Part shown: in pieces, positions 63,768-64,000 of the stretch
How positions within the stretch are numbered: position 1 is the first letter of the stretch
Layout of the letters: every line of letters begins with the position of its first letter
Assembly (NCBI RefSeq): GCF_938039205.1
Contig: NZ_CALHVM010000025.1
Location: 22,530 to 86,529, forward strand
Source: an uncultured Campylobacter sp.
GTDB taxonomy: Bacteria > Campylobacterota > Campylobacteria > Campylobacterales > Campylobacteraceae
Direction: 5' to 3'
DNA length: 64,000 bases
Notes under the pieces: model-generated
What the model was told of the DNA's origin: nothing
Seen by the model: the letters and a program-made list of their open reading frames with translations, nothing else
The model's database searches: none
Position numbers and translations under genes: made by a program

Positions 63768-64000
63768 CTAAATTCCAAGCTCGGCTCTTATAAGCGCTTC
63801 GTTTTGCGGCGTCAAAAAGCCCGCGATATCCTGCCACATGGAGTTAAAGCCGTATCCGCCGTCTATCATCTCGCTACGCGCGGCATCTAGCCCCGATCAG
63901 ATTACGCGGTACATCGCCACCACAATCCCCGTGCGATCGGCTCCATGATAGCAGTGCACGAGCACGGCGCCCTCCTTTTGGCGCTCGCGAATGGTGCGCA
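63768..64000 (-). pseudogene. Dual-specificity/tyrosine phosphatase, C-terminal part with in-frame stop, cut by window end
   Basis: Read on the minus strand, the frame contains the phosphatase signature VHCYHGADRTG (HC-x5-RT, catalytic Cys and Arg). It continues as IVVAMYRVI, then meets TGA (63897-63899), then goes on as SGLDAARSEMIDGGYGFNSMW to a natural-looking stop at 63768. Relatives have an aromatic or other residue at this point and continue, so the TGA looks like a nonsense mutation losing about 42 residues. The N-terminal half is outside the window. A sequencing error cannot be excluded. Confidence 0.7.

Noticed and set aside
1..64000. CRISPR array suggested by repeated AAATTT words
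   Set aside because: The words are too short, irregularly spaced and present inside most genes; no cas gene is seen.
1..64000. tRNA or rRNA genes
   Set aside because: No tRNA-like acceptor/TTCGA arms or rRNA segments were recognised in any gap.

Overview
The window looks like a chromosomal stretch of a relatively GC-rich Campylobacter, perhaps near the oral C. showae / C. rectus / C. curvus group. This is inferred from gene order and base composition, not from a search. From 39.8 kb rightward the order lpxB-greA-lpxH-cheV-cheA-cheW-serB-tal ... rplY-pth-lptG-lysA-pheA-hisC-fliF-fliG-fliH-dxs-perR follows the order I recall for C. jejuni.

The dominant structure is a giant inverted repeat. 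Bases 1-20590 are the reverse complement of 20882-41471; paired coordinates add to 41472 throughout. The arms are separated by 291 unpaired bases (20591-20881). Every gene pair has identical length and protein, so I see no indel over about 20.6 kb. The left arm runs off the window edge. The central junction cuts a DpnII-like restriction endonuclease gene, so neither copy has its N-terminus. A 7-base match (CACTCTT at 20584-20590 against AAGAGTG at 20882-20888) sits at the fold-back point. The right arm is joined to syntenic chromosome, so it is probably native. The left arm is either a fold-back duplication or an amplification/sequencing/assembly chimera. The artefact explanation must be excluded before gene dosage is interpreted.

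Genes in each arm, from the outer end to the centre: greA, lpxB, an LprI-like secreted protein, nrfA-nrfH (nitrite to ammonia), then the divergent run surE, tcdA, mobA, pldA, a decayed YwqK-like gene, a SUKH-like gene, menA and yceI. Next come a low-GC island of small unknown membrane proteins, glycerate kinase with a GntP permease, a membrane-anchored unknown, a 35-residue membrane peptide, a TsaC/YrdC protein, an EamA exporter and a beta-class DNA adenine methyltransferase with its broken DpnII-like partner.

The unique right part (41.5-64 kb) holds lpxH, chemotaxis genes (CheV, CheA with a fused receiver, CheW), serB, transaldolase, a PilT-family ATPase with a ~380-residue acidic N-terminal extension, and rplY-pth-lptG. 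These are followed by lysA-pheA-hisC, fliF-fliG-fliH, dxs, an 850-base near-empty gap, perR, another SUKH-like gene and a phosphatase fragment with an in-frame stop. Two sequence-wide patterns stand out: a great excess of AAATTT words, and the repeated 13-mer AGGATCAAATTTG, which gives a Shine-Dalgarno core plus a TTG start to several unrelated genes.
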